Assembly (NCBI GenBank): GCA_032718865.1
Contig: JALUTQ010000045.1
Span: forward strand, 248,001 to 312,000
Direction of reading: 5' to 3'
Origin: Tilletia caries
Lineage: Eukaryota; Basidiomycota; Exobasidiomycetes; Tilletiales; Tilletiaceae
Length of the DNA stretch: 64,000 nucleotides
Made by a program: the position numbers and the translations under genes
Notes under the pieces: model-generated
Told to the model about the DNA's origin: nothing
Databases searched by the model: none
The model's input: the letters and a program-made list of their open reading frames with translations, nothing else
Shown here: positions 47,601 to 58,864 of the stretch, piece after piece
How the letters are laid out: each line of letters starts with the position of its first letter
Position numbering within the stretch: the first letter of the stretch is position 1

Positions 47601-50600
47601 GATGCCGCTCTCGGCACGTCCGAATCGGAGAGGCGGGACGTCTGCCTACCCTGCCTTTGGCGATGCTGTTCGCTCGGAGGCCGAGTTCCTCGAGATATTG
47701 GCCACGCTGGAGAATGCTGACATGCAGGACCCGAATGCGCGAGCGGCTCGGACGACTGCGACGGTTCCGGACCTGATCCTGTCCACGGACGGGGAACCGA
47801 TGATGAGCGGGTACGACGACGACAATGGCTATGTCGCCGACCCGGTCGCCTTCTTCTTTGACGAGTTTGATCCGGACGTCTGGACGGAGGAGGAGAAGGC
47901 TGTCTTTGAGCGGAAGTACGCCCTCTGGCCGAAGCAGTTTGGTCGTATCGCTGCTGGCATGCCGGGCAAGACGCGCGCCCAGTGTGTGCGGTACTACTAC
48001 CAGAACAAGAAGCAGCCGGGCAGTAACTTCAAAGCGATCGCGGCTGCTCGGAGTCGGGAGCGCAAGCGGAAGAACCGGGTCAAGCCGAAGAAGGCCAAAG
48101 GGTCTGCTCTCATGGCCGATCTCAAGATTGACGATTTGGGCGATGACGACGATCCGACCGAGTCTAGGGGCGAGTTTGCTGATCTGGACATGGTCGATGG
48201 GACCGCAGTCGCCGAGGGACAGGATGGGAGTGATCCGGTTGCACCCTTGTCGCCGCCGCCGGCGAAGAAACGGCGCAAAGAGGATCCCTCGGCAATCGAC
48301 GGTTTCAGCTCCAAGAAGTCGAAGACGAAGGGCAGGAAGAGCAAAGGGGAGAAGAAGAGCAAGAGCAAAGGTGGTGGGGCACCTTCGCCTTCGGCCTCTT
48401 CCTCAGACGCGGTTCCACCTCCGGTCGTTCGGACTCCGCTCGTTGCCAATGCTCCTCCGCTCGCGCCCATTGGCGAGCACGAGGAGAGCGAGTTGGCTGC
48501 TGCGGAGATGTTGAATGCGTTGGCTGGGATCGGCCAGAGCCCGGTCACGAACACGTCTCTATCTCTTGCTGCTGTCGATGACGGCAAGGGCTCGAAGAAG
48601 AAGCGCAAGTCTGGCAAGAGCGAAAGCGTTGGGCCGGAGGGCAGCTCTGATCCGGTCGGGGCGATGGCTACCAGTGTTGCTGGTGGGCTTCTCTCTTCCT
48701 CGAACTCGAAGAGGCCTCGGCAGTCAACATCGTCGTACTGGTCCATCGACGAGAAGAACGAGTTCCTCCGTTCGTTGGCAGCGAACGGTAAGGAATGGAA
48801 TGTCGTCGCGTCCACCCTGCAGACCAAGTCGGCGGCTCAGGCGCGGAACTACTACATGCGCAATGCGGACGATCCGGATTTCGTCGAGGCCTGCAAGCTC
48901 GGGGAGCGGAACGTCAAATTGGATCCGTCGATGCGGGAAGCTGCCGCTTCGGCGTTCCATAACAAGCGTATTGCGGAGGGTGCACCCGTTGGCGTGGGCA
49001 CAGGTCGGGTGCAGCTCCCTCCGATGTCGTCTGCACCTACGTCGGAGGCGAACGAAGAAGGGCTCTCGAGCATGGCACCTACTGCACATCGTGGATTCCA
49101 GATCATGAGTCTGTTGAATGAGCAGCCGTCCCGACCTGATTCTCGCTCGAGCAGCGCACCCTTTTCGTCGCAGGCTGGACGGGACGAGTTTGCAGAGGCG
49201 CAGGATGGTGCGGCGTCGTCCCGGCGTGGGCCGTCGTCGACGGATGGGGATGATACGGATGAGGAGGAGTATGCTGCTAGACAGTCATCCGCTGCTCATG
49301 GTACCTATCCACTGCATCCGCCAATTGGCGTGGAGAACGCGTACCTCCGTCAGGACGTGTACGGATCGTATTTACCACGACAGAGCACCGCTGGTGGGTC
49401 TCAGGTATCAGCTTCGCCTGTGTATGGAACGGCGCCCCCGCTTCCGTCACGCGTCACGGCTTCTGGGTACGGACATAGCATCTCTCACCTTGCAGCTAGA
49501 GATGCGATGCCTCCTCCCAGTGTGGCTCGACGGTACGATGCGCACTCGCCTGTCATTGTCTCCACCCACGCCGGACACCTGCAGGCCGACGATGGCGAAC
49601 GGAGTGAGTACGGTGGGCAAGGGTCGACTCCGCATGGTCCTCCTTCGCCGGACTTGGAGCGGCATCAAGCACTGTACGGCGAGCGTCCCGCCCATCCGCC
49701 ATGGACTGCCTCTGCGTCAGGTCGGACGACGAGTGAGGCCCGATCGTCGTCGGTGCGATATACGCCGGCTCCTCTGTCCAGGGGTTATCCGATCCATGGC
49801 GCGCCGCAGTCGCCGCCGCCAGCACGAGCTCTGCACAGTGCGTCGCCCGTGGCTGCGTTGTCGAGCAGTGCGCCGTCGCATGCTGCTGGGAGTAGCATGC
49901 AGCCTCCGCTCTCGCGGCCGGGCTATGTGGCGTACCGGTCGACGTCGGCGTCGGTTACGCCGAGTTACTCGTCGAATCCGCATGGCCATGCTGCTGCTGC
50001 TGCTGCTGAGTCGAGCGAGATATCTCATGCGCATGCTGGGATTTCGAGGATGACGAGTCGGTCGCCGGAGCAGGCTCCTGTACATCGGGCTTCGCAGAGT
50101 CCGGCGTACCAGCCCCTGGGTCATGCGCACGGCCATAGTCATTCGCATATCGCGCAGCAGCAGCAGCAGCATCTTCACCAGCACCATGGCCCACCTTCGC
50201 ATGCTCATTCGCAGTCGCATGCTTCGTCTCTGCAGCATCCGGCGTACAGCTCTCCGACGGTGGGCAGCTACCCGCCGGCGCCTGTTCGCTCGAGTTCCTT
50301 AGGCCGGGGTGCGTCGGCTTCGATTGGGGCCCCACCATCGCTCAGGCCGGGAACCTCGTCGTCGACGACTTCAACGGGCCTTTCTGTCTCCAATGCGTCA
50401 GGCGTGTCGTCGGCGTATGCACTCAGTGCCAGTCGGGCTGCGACTACGCTGCCTAGTTTACCCTCGTTCCACACACTTGGTGCGCCGACGAGTCGCTTCT
50501 TGAGCTCGGCACGGCCGAGCACGGCGACGTCGTTGGAAAGTCCGTACGGGCAGCTGTCGCACCCGCATTCGCTGTCCCACTCGCATCTGGGAGGAGGAGG

Positions 50601-51054
50601 CTCTCACGCCGCGCATCCGCTCTCGCACTCGCACTCGCACTCGCACTCGCATCTGCATTCGCTTTCGCATTCACACTCACATTCCCATATGCAGCCGCCG
50701 GCGGTGCACGAGTCGCTCCGACGGTCGAACTCGAACTCGCCGGGAGGGATGCCCCCGCCGCAAACGCCTCAGCAGCAGTCCTCCTCGACCCATCACCCTC
50801 AGCATTCGTATCCTTCGTCTTCTTCTTCTTCTTCGCACCCTCACGGACATGGACAGCAACAACAACAACATGAATTGCACCCGCCTTCGCAGCATCAGCA
50901 TTCTCAACCTCTCGTGCACCCGCGTCCGCACGCACATGCCCATGCTCATCATCTGATAACGAGTTCGTCGTCGACTTCGTCGAACAGTCCTCGGGCGTCG
51001 CCCATTCCTCCGCACGGTCATTTGGGCGGCGGTCAGCCGGGACGGCCAAGCTGA
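43111..51054 (+). CDS. Large two-SANT-domain corepressor, Snt1/NCoR-like
   Basis: Three exons (43111-43137, 43207-45146, 45228-51054) join in frame to about 2,597 residues. The first 650 are Pro/Gly-rich, with an N-terminal TRHTRWGP motif and a long Arg-Asp/Arg-Glu dipeptide region (from about nt 44490 to 44910). A Glu/Ala/Pro-rich region follows. Then comes a helical segment near 1260-1380 (ELTEEERERRMRSSIVRLGR), then SANT domain 1 near residue 1540 (VWTEEEKAVFERKYALWPKQ, RAQCVRYYYQNKK). Lys-rich linkers follow, then SANT domain 2 near 1825 (YWSIDEKNEFLRSLAANGKE, AQARNYYMRNAD). The tail is rich in Ser, Pro, His and Gln. Paired SANT domains of this kind are found in Snt1/NCoR/SMRT proteins, which scaffold Set3-type histone deacetylase complexes. 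The nuclear role is inferred from the family. Splitting the gene at the in-frame TGA (45148) was considered and rejected because it lies inside a good GTGAGT donor. Confidence 0.82.
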
Positions 51055-51438
51055 ACCCTTGAAAACCCCCACCATTCATCCAACCCCCCACTCACCCCCC
51101 TTTCACTATCCTACCAATTACACGCTCGTTATTGCCCCCACTGATCCAACGTCATGGATATGCAAGAGAAGGAAAAGATGGTGACCCAGTCCGACCTATA
51201 GATTGCAGCACGTCGGACGGGTAAAAGAAGAAGATAGCAATGAGTGTAAAAAAGTCGAAAGAAGATTTCGAAAGCCTCGCAAGAAGTAAACGATTGGAGA
51301 GACCAGCATGCATGGCAGCTGGTAAAGAATTATCCATACCTCCGCCCCCTTTCCCTGCCCTGCCCTTGCGGAGGGGGAAAGAGGGGGCACAACACCCGTT
51401 CGCTCTTCGTGCCCCATGCGTCGAAGGTGAGTGGGATT
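51055..51438. other. Convergent 3' intergenic region
   Basis: This is the 3' space between the converging SANT-protein and lunapark genes. Nothing coding is supported. Terminators for both genes presumably lie here. Confidence 0.5.
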
Positions 51439-53012
51439 CTAATCGACCTGCATCGAATCGGTGGACGCTTCCTGTCCGCCCTTCCGCTGCCGCAACCCAG
51501 GCCGGTCCTGATGCGCCCCTTCATCATTCCCCACCCCATCATCATCCCCATCCCCATCCCCCTGCTTCCCCGCCTTCTTCACCGCTGGCTCCCCCTGCCC
51601 TTCCTCCTCCTCCTCGACCACTGTGGGCCCTACGCCTGCGCCTGCGCCAGCCCTGGTGGAAGCGCCGGACGGCGTGCGTGGTTGGGAGGTGTTGTTGGGT
51701 GGGGAGCCGCGGGTGAAGAAGGTGGGTGTGGAGACGGGGACGGAGGACGGTCTTCGGGAGTTGAAGGCGCCGCATTTGGGGCAGATGTATTCTGTGCGAA
51801 GAAGTAGGAAAGGTGAGAGAGGTTCAGCACGTGAAGAACAAAACTTCGCGCGCGAGAGAGGGAGGGCAGGGGACAAAGAACGCCCCCGCCCGCCCTTTTG
51901 GAAATGAGGGGAAAAAACAACGTACGGATCTCTTCAAATTCATGCGGCATCGCCAGCCCATTATGCCCAAAGCACCGACTGCAAATCAACGCATACTTCT
52001 GCATCGCAGCGCTCGCGCCCGTGCCCCCCGCCCCACCCGCGCCCGGGTCCGGGCCGAACATCCAATCGGCGAATTTGTCGAGTACCGTCGCTCGTTGTTG
52101 TTGTTGCGGGGCTGTGTTGATGGGCCCGCTGGGGTAGGAGGAAGGGCCGCCACTTGTTATGCCTGCGGACGCTTGGAGTTGGGATTGTGCTGCGGCTGAG
52201 GACGAGCCTTGGGGTGGTGTTTGTGGGTCGTTTGCGCCTGGTTGGGATGGGAGCTGTTGTTGTTGTGATTGGGCGGGTGTCAAGTTCGTAGGCATGGAAT
52301 GTCTCGGTGCGCTTCCCCTTGCTCCGGCGATACCGCGATTCGGCTGGGCCCCCTGTGCGGCGCTCTGGTTGGGGACGGGCATGCTCTGGCGCGGGCCTGC
52401 TCCTCGCTGTTGTTGTTGTTGCTGCTGTTGCAATTGTTGTTGAAGCTGCGCAGCCCCAGCCCCAGCCCCGGCACCAGGTCCTCCCCCCGCCTTCGGCCGA
52501 TCCTCATCAAACTTCTCAAGCAACATCCTGAGATGCTCAAAGTCCGTCGCCCGCTTGATCTCCGCAATCTTAGCGCGCTGTCTCTTGCGCAGACTCTGGA
52601 GGTGTGCCTCCTCGGCCGTCTCGATCCGCTTGTACCACCATCCGAAGATCCGGCGGGTGGAGAGGATGATGATGGGGCTGCCGAGGATGGGGAACCAGAC
52701 GAAGAGCGTACGGGCCGTCCAGAGATGGTCGGTTGATACCAGTCCGGAGGGGTCGTCGAGCGGGATGGGTTCCCAGGTGAGTTCGCCGAGCGCATAGCAG
52801 ACGAGGGTGTAGAGTGCCCAGGCGCCCAATGCATAGGCGGTGAATGTGATCGCAGCCCGTCGTTGTCGAGCGCGGATCTGGGTGAGCCGGCTTTGGATCT
52901 TGTCGATGTCGGCGCTGAGCTTTTGCAGGATGACTTCGTAGTCGGTGTCCTGGCGGCGACTGAACAGACGCGGCACCTTGAACGGCAGCAGACGCCAGAA
53001 GATGGATGTCAT
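51439..53012 (-). CDS. Lunapark-like ER junction protein
   Basis: Two exons (51926-53012, 51439-51791) give about 479 residues. A coiled-coil stretch (YEVILQKLSADIDKIQSRLT) precedes two hydrophobic segments (FTAYALGAWALYTLVCYAL and FVWFPILGSPIIILS) that form the hairpin-like pair of Lnp1. A second helix follows (RKRQRAKIAEIKRATDFEH), then a Gln/Gly/Pro-rich disordered region with a poly-Gln run. The C-terminal zinc ribbon is split by the intron: CSRCFGHNGLA in exon 1 and YICPKCGAFNS in exon 2. Lunapark proteins stabilise three-way junctions of the ER tubule network, with both termini cytosolic. The tail is acidic (VVEEEEEG). The start at 53012 gives MTSIFWRLLPFK, as expected for the family. 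It lies just upstream of geranylgeranyl diphosphate synthase in tandem on the same strand. Confidence 0.92.
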
Positions 53013-53428
53013 GCCTCGATCTCGATCTCGCTCTCTCCTTATGCCTTATCTGCGCGCTGTGTGCGATGGTGGAAGTCGTGGTGAAGGCGGTCTGAGCGTC
53101 TGAGGCAGGAAGAAAGAACAACAAGGAGAAAAACGTGTGTGACGCTGTGACGAGACAACATCAAGCCAGCAGGCAGCACTCAGCAGCACGCGACACGTCA
53201 CGCGTCTGGGAAGCTGGAGGCAAGGCAGCAGGTATACAATTACATGGGCAACAGGCGCATACGACATTCGGTGGATGGCAGGCCAACATGAGGAGGGGTG
53301 ACGGCCGTCGCTGCTTCCATGTATCATGCAGGACTCGATGGCCTGGGATCCCTGTCACGGCAGTGGGAAAGGTGAAGTCCGAAAATGTATCAACCGATGG
53401 AGATATGTACGTCGGCCGACGGGAATTT
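53013..53428. promoter_or_regulatory. Promoter of the lunapark gene, 3' flank of GGPP synthase
   Basis: About 416 bp lie between two tandem minus-strand genes. No gene or clear motif is seen. Confidence 0.4.
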
Positions 53429-54977
53429 TCATCGCGCCGCATCCCTGTCTTCCTGACTCTCCTCCCACCATCCACCGCGCAAGGCGTCCAAAATGCCCAC
53501 CAACTTGGCATTCGTAGTCGAGCCCGTCGCCGTCGGCACCACATCGACTCCCCGCGTACTCCTCCACTCCCCCGCGATCCGCTCGACCTCCCGCCGGGCC
53601 TGTTCGTCCAGTCTCCGCAACACATTCCGCGTATATGCGAACGAATGAGTTTGGTCCCGCATATATGCTACAGCGTAGCTCTTCGTCGCTTCGTCCGTGG
53701 GGCGCTGTTTGAGCACGTTGAGGATCTGTCGATTTGGGCTGGGTGCGGAGTCCGTTGAAGAGGAGGTGGATGCGATGCCGGCACTTGCGCGGATGGAGTG
53801 GATGATCGGGAAGCTGAATTTGCCCTCGGTCAGGTCTTCGCAGAAACCCTTGTTGGAGGCGTACTGGCTCGATTGGAGGTTCATGTAGTCGTCCCTGATT
53901 TGGAAGAGGAGGCCGATCACGTTGGCGAGTGGTATCAGATCCGGTAGAGCAGACTCGTCGTCGTTCGTCCCAGCGTCGGCTCCTCGATGTGGTTGCTCTC
54001 GTCTGCTGCTGCCTCCCCCGGCAACTTTCCGCGCCGCCAGGACGGGGCTCTGGGTCATCATAAGCTTAAGAGCGATCCGAAAGAGCCCACCGGTCTTATT
54101 GTTGACCATCTCCACATACTCCTCCTCCGTCGGACAGATGAGGGAGTCCCGCCAGAAGAGATCCATCCCCTGTCCCCGATGGAGGTTGATCATCTCCTCT
54201 ACGACGAGATTCTCGACCGAGCGGCGGGAACCGAACATGGAGAGGAAGGGGAGGGAGGAGGAAGGTGTGCGTGAATGCGATGGGTCCGATCCACCTCCTC
54301 CTGCTCCTCCTCCCTGCTCGCGATCGGTCGGAGTCGCCGTCCCGGAGGTCACAGGGCTCAGCCGTGGGGGCGCTGGGGGTTCGTTTGTTTGAACTTCCGA
54401 TGTGGGCCGCGCATGGGATTCGTCCAGCCCGCCAGCACGGGTTGTGGTGAGAGCAAAGATGTCGGACAGGACCTTGAAGTAGACGTAATTCGCCGTATTG
54501 ATCGTCTGTGGGACACCGTAGATCTTGTGTGCGACGGGGATGCCACGCCGCAGATCCGAGTTATCCTCGACGTCGTCCATTCTTTTTTTTTTAAGTGGAC
54601 ATAGAGGAAAATCGTCAGCGCAGCGAGAAGAGAGAAAGCTCAGGGAGTTGGGGGGGGGGGGTAAAGCGATGAACTCACAGTAGACTGGCGGTATGTAGCA
54701 TGCTGACGATGCGACCGATAGCCTCGAGCTTATGAGCAGGGACCTGCAGCCAGACGTTGAAGGCCTCGATCAGGCGAGTGCGAACCTCTTTTCCCGGATG
54801 AGCGCTGAGGTAGTCATAGGGCTCCATGATGGCCCTCTCCTTGTCCTGGGGCCATGCTGGCTGCTGAGCGAGACGATCGAGGGCATGGTCGTACCAGGCT
54901 GGGTCTCCGCCGGGGTAGGTGGAGGATGTTGAGAAGTTGGCAGACTGGGTGGAGAAGGAGCGCGCCATGGTTGCCAT
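53429..54977 (-). CDS. Geranylgeranyl diphosphate synthase
   Basis: Two exons (54679-54977, 53429-54581) join to about 483 residues. This is a trans-prenyltransferase making GGPP for protein prenylation and carotenoids or other terpenoids. The first Asp-rich motif DDVED spans residues 102-106, preceded by SMLHTASLL. The second, DDYMN, lies near residue 330 ([11 protein letters not shown]), followed by [15 protein letters not shown]. Other landmarks are [33 protein letters not shown] and [14 protein letters not shown]. Between the helices near residues 145-200 is a Gly/Pro/Ser-rich insert absent from most orthologues. The start could be 54977 (MATMARS) or 54968. The intron between the exons ends in TTAAAAAAAAAAG, a 3' splice site with no pyrimidine tract. 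The gene is divergent from Rpb8 over 244 bp. Confidence 0.92.
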
Positions 54978-55221
54978 TGATTGATCCCCTGCTTCGCGTC
55001 CCGCCCAGCTCGCTCTCGCTCTCGCTGTCCTTGCTCCTTGCTCATGCTCCGATCTCAGCGCGGACCAGGGTGGGAGGCGAGGCGGCCTGCTCGGAGCCTT
55101 TCTCTCCCAGTGTACGAGTATGCTCACTCAGAAGATTCTTGTCCAGCTTCCAGCTTCCATACGCTCTCCCTCCCTCCCTCCCTCCCTCCCTCACCGCCAG
55201 CTCTGCCGCTTTCCTCCAGCC
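54978..55221. promoter_or_regulatory. Divergent promoter, GGPP synthase / Rpb8
   Basis: The two start codons are 244 bp apart. A CCCT microsatellite (about 55164-55192) lies just before the Rpb8 start and provides its pyrimidine-rich leader. Confidence 0.5.
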
Positions 55222-55887
55222 ATGGATCCGACAAACCTGTTCGACACCTCCTTCACCGTCACAGCCGTCGACCCCGATGGGAAAAAGTTCGACAGAGGTA
55301 AGTTGCAGGCCCGCATTCCATACCCTCCACCACGCCCACGCCCATCCTCATCTCTCTCTTCCCTCGTACCTCCCCCTTCGACCCAGTGTCCCGGATCATC
55401 GCCCACTCCTCCGGGCACGACATGGAGCTCTCCCTCGACATCGCAGTCGACATCTACCCGATCTCCGTCGGTCAAAATCTGAGTTTCCAACTGGCCGCCT
55501 CGCTCCAACGGACAGCCACAGCTGCGGGCCGAACGGGGGGTGGGACCGTCGATGCCGACGCTGAGATGGAGGGCGCCACTGTGGGTGCGACGTACCAGGA
55601 GCGAGAACCGTGGCGGATGGATGCGGGTACTTCGGGCATTGCGGATGATTTTGACTATGTGATGCATGGCAAGGTGAGTTTTATTAATCGAGGCATTCAA
55701 TTCATACATGTGAGATTCTTGCTGAACTGAAGCTTGCCTTGTCCAGATCTACAAGTACGACGAGGGCCATTCGGAGACGGTGACGGTGTATGGCAGCTTT
55801 GGGGGCTTGCTGATGGCGCTGACGGGCCACTACCGGCATCTGAGCAATGTCTCGATTGGTGCGAATGTGTACCTGCTCTTGAGATGA
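55222..55887 (+). CDS. RPB8: RNA polymerase subunit Rpb8 (ABC14.5)
   Basis: Three exons (55222-55297, 55387-55673, 55747-55887) join to about 167 residues. The family landmarks are present in order: LFDTSFTVTAVDPDGKKFDR at the N-terminus, VSRIIAHS, MELSLDIAVDIYPI, FQLAASL, ADDFDYVMHGKIYKYDE, YGSFGGLLMALTGHYRHL and NVYLLLR at the end. Rpb8 is a shared subunit of RNA polymerases I, II and III, with an OB-fold, and acts in the nucleus. The yeast and human proteins are about 146-150 residues; the extra residues here fall in the Ala/Gly-rich loop around TAAGRTGGGTVD, a known variable region. It is followed in tandem by coronin. Confidence 0.95.
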
Positions 55888-56167
55888 GCGACCGTCTCCA
55901 ACAGAACCGAAACTGCTCTTCTTTCATTTCTCTCGTCGTACTCTGCTTGCCTTTCTGCTGAGCGGGAATTGGTCGCGTGTTGGAAGGTGATCGGTGTGTG
56001 TGAGAGAGGTCCATGCATGAGTGAGTGTGTGTTGGACCTGAGAATGAGTGAGTGCGGCCTCCTCTTGCCTTCCCACCACAACACCGCCCATCCCTTCTGT
56101 CCCACCCACTCTGCACTCTGCACTCCCGCTGCTCCACCCTCACCCTGTACACGCCCCTCCCGCAATA
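55888..56167 (+). promoter_or_regulatory. Intergenic/promoter region before coronin
   Basis: These 280 bp lie between Rpb8 and coronin on the same strand and hold the Rpb8 terminator and the coronin promoter. The last 100 bp are pyrimidine-rich. No discrete motif is assigned. Confidence 0.4.
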
Positions 56168-58513
56168 ATGAGTCGCTTCGTCCGTCCTTCCAAGTATCGG
56201 TACGTACCCAGGAGGCCCCTAGCCTTGGCCTCGGCCTCGACCTCGACCTCATCCAGGCATCGTCCCCGGCATTCATCACTGACCCCCCTCTTCCCATCTG
56301 GCATCCTACCACAGGCACGTCTTTGGCAATGGCGCAAAGAAGGAGGCCTCCTACGACAATGTCAAGGTCACCAACAGTGTGAGTGATGAATAGACATGGT
56401 GTTGAGATCGTGTGAGGCCCCTGCGTTGAACCCCCCCTCTTCACCCACACAGGCCTGGGACACGAACATGATCGCAGCCAATGGCAAGTTCATCTCCGTC
56501 AACTGGAACGTCGGCGGCGGCGGCGCCTTCGCCATCCTCCCCGTCGCCCGCACAGGCAAACTCCCCGACATCTACCCGCTCTGCCGCGGTCACACCGCCT
56601 CCATCCTCGACACCGCCTTCTCCCCCTTCGACGACAACCTCGTCGTCAGTGCGTCCGACGACGGCACCGTCGGCGTGTTCAACATCGACGAGGATGCGTT
56701 TGACGTTTTGGATCTTAGTGAGAAGGATAAGGAACGGCTGGGTGGGCCGCAGGATTTCATGCCCGTTCGCAAGTTGGCTGGCGGGGGACGGAAGATCGGA
56801 CAGGTCGTCTTCCACCCTACCGCAGCCAACGTCCTCGCTGCCGCCTCGGGCGACCACGTCATCAAGCTCTGGGACATCGAAGCGGCCCAAGAACGGGTGT
56901 CGCTGAGTGGGTTCGGAGATACCATCCAAGACCTCTCGTTCGACTACACTGGTTCGACCATCGTGGCTACCTGTCGGGACCGCAAGCTCCGCACCTTTGA
57001 CACCCGTCAGGGCGGCGAGGCTGTTCAGATCGTCGACGGCCATGGCGGCATTAAAGGCAGTCGGGCCGCTTGGTGTGGATCGTTGGATCGAATTATCACC
57101 ACAGGATTCAGCAAGATGTCCGATCGGCAGATGTTCCTCTGGGATTCCAAGAATTTGGCTGCTGGACCTATCAGTGAGTTGGCTTATTATTCTCTTTGCG
57201 TGTTCCTTGTCGGGTTAGTAGGCAAATTAACAACGTTTGCCCTCTTTCTTCTCAACGCAGAGAGCATTGTGCTTGACAGCAGCAGTGGTGTTACGATGCC
57301 TTTCTGGAGCGACAACAACATCGTCTTCCTTGCTGGCAAGGGTGACGGTAACATTCGATGTACGTATTCAAAACAAAATATCGTGCGCAGAGGGACCTTC
57401 TGACTCACAATCCACGTTTGATCCACCCCACCCACACAACAGACTACGAGCTCGAATCCGACGAGCTCCACTTCCTGACCGAGTACAAGTCCTCCGAGCC
57501 CCAACGCGGCGCCTGCTTCGTGCCCCGCCGCTGCCTCAACGCCGAAGAGAACGAGATCGCCCGCGCGTACAAAGTAACCGGCAGCTCCGTCCAACCGATC
57601 TCCTTCCTCGTACCCCGACGCGCCGAATCCTTCCAAGCCGACATCTTCCCACCCGCACCCTCGGCCGTGCCCGCGATGAGCGCGGCGGAGTTCTTCAATG
57701 GGAAGACGAGTGGGCCGAAGTTGATCTCGTTGGAGGATGGGAAGGGGGTGGGTGGGGGTGAGAGTAATGTGAGGGCGTCGGTGCCTGCGGCTGCTCCTGT
57801 GGCTGCTCAGGCTCCGGCACTGGCATCATCATCGGAAGCAGCTCCCGCGCCAACCCCTGCGCCAGCTGCGGCTCCTACCCCAGCCCCGGCCCCAGCCGCC
57901 GCTGCCTCCCAACCTCTACCAACCCCCACCCGCAAAACTACCGCGCCCGCCCCTGAACCAGCCGCCGCGCCTTCCCCCGTCTCGGCGCCCGCTCGTGCCC
58001 CCAGCCCTGTGAAAACGAACAACAATTCCTCGTACGGTTCCCGAGCGACCGGTCTGCCGTCCTCGGGTGGGGGGGCTACGTCCTCGTACTCCTCCCTGGG
58101 CGGACTGCCCTCTGCTGGCTCGCGAGTTTCAAGACCGGCTTCTCCTGTGAAGGGGAACTCGTATACGAATGGGTCTGCGCAGGTTGACGAGGTGAGTTCT
58201 CTCTTTCTTCACTTTCGGGGGGTTGTGTGTGTGAGAAACTGAAGGTTAAAAGAATCCGGTTTTTTTTTTCCCCTTTCTGCAATAGCTCGCTGCGGAGGTT
58301 GCGAAGCTTAGGGTACAGCTCGTCGAGCGGGATGGATACATCCGGAAGTTGGAGCTTGAGAATGAGAAGTGAGTTCCTCTCTTTCCATCTCTCTCTCTCT
58401 CTCTCTCTCTCCCCCCTCCTCCTTTCCTTTACCCCCTTTGCTGACTATTCCGACCATCGCGTACTAGGCTCAAGGTCAACCAGGACCGGGTTCGCGCGGC
58501 GCTCATGTCCTGA
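56168..58513 (+). CDS. Coronin (actin-binding WD-repeat protein)
   Basis: Seven exons (56168-56199, 56315-56378, 56453-57173, 57261-57359, 57443-58191, 58286-58368, 58468-58513) join in frame to about 597 residues. The N-terminus MSRFVRPSKYRHVFG is the conserved coronin signature. WD-type repeats fill the first 400 residues (GHTASILDTAFSPFDDNLVV, HVIKLWDI, FWSDNNIVFLAGKGDGNIR). The coronin-specific RYYE joint and RAYKVTGSSVQPISFLVPRR follow. A unique Ala/Pro-rich region (about 430-540) leads to a C-terminal coiled coil (LAAEVAKLRVQLVERDGY). Coronin binds and bundles actin filaments and regulates the Arp2/3 complex at cortical patches. The penultimate and last exons encode only the coiled coil, as in other fungi. 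It converges on the next minus-strand gene. Confidence 0.94.
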
Positions 58514-58864
58514 GGGAAAACACACACAGACACACACAAAAATGCGGGTCCACAACAACGTTCTCACCCGGGTGTCAAACTTGCGTAGCCCGTGGACGAC
58601 GCCTGTTTTTCGTATGATGGATGGAGGCGGGTGCCTAATTTCTTGGCTGGCCCTTTCTTTCCCTTTTTTTTTCGGTCGTCAACTACGTGCAATGGAGCAT
58701 TTTCTCTCGACGCGCTGTTGAAGTGTGGGAGCCGCGTGACGCGTGACTGTCGAGTGCAGCAGCGTTTGCGCCGAGTTCCTCTTTGGGTCGCATCAAAAGC
58801 TGGAAGGGTGGAGAAGATGGGGGGGGGGGACCTGGGTATACATTTGCTGACAAAATTCGACCTT
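58514..58864. other. Convergent 3' intergenic region
   Basis: About 350 bp lie between the convergent coronin and PX-associated genes. No gene is supported. Poly-T and poly-G runs are present (58667-58674, 58821-58829). Confidence 0.5.
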
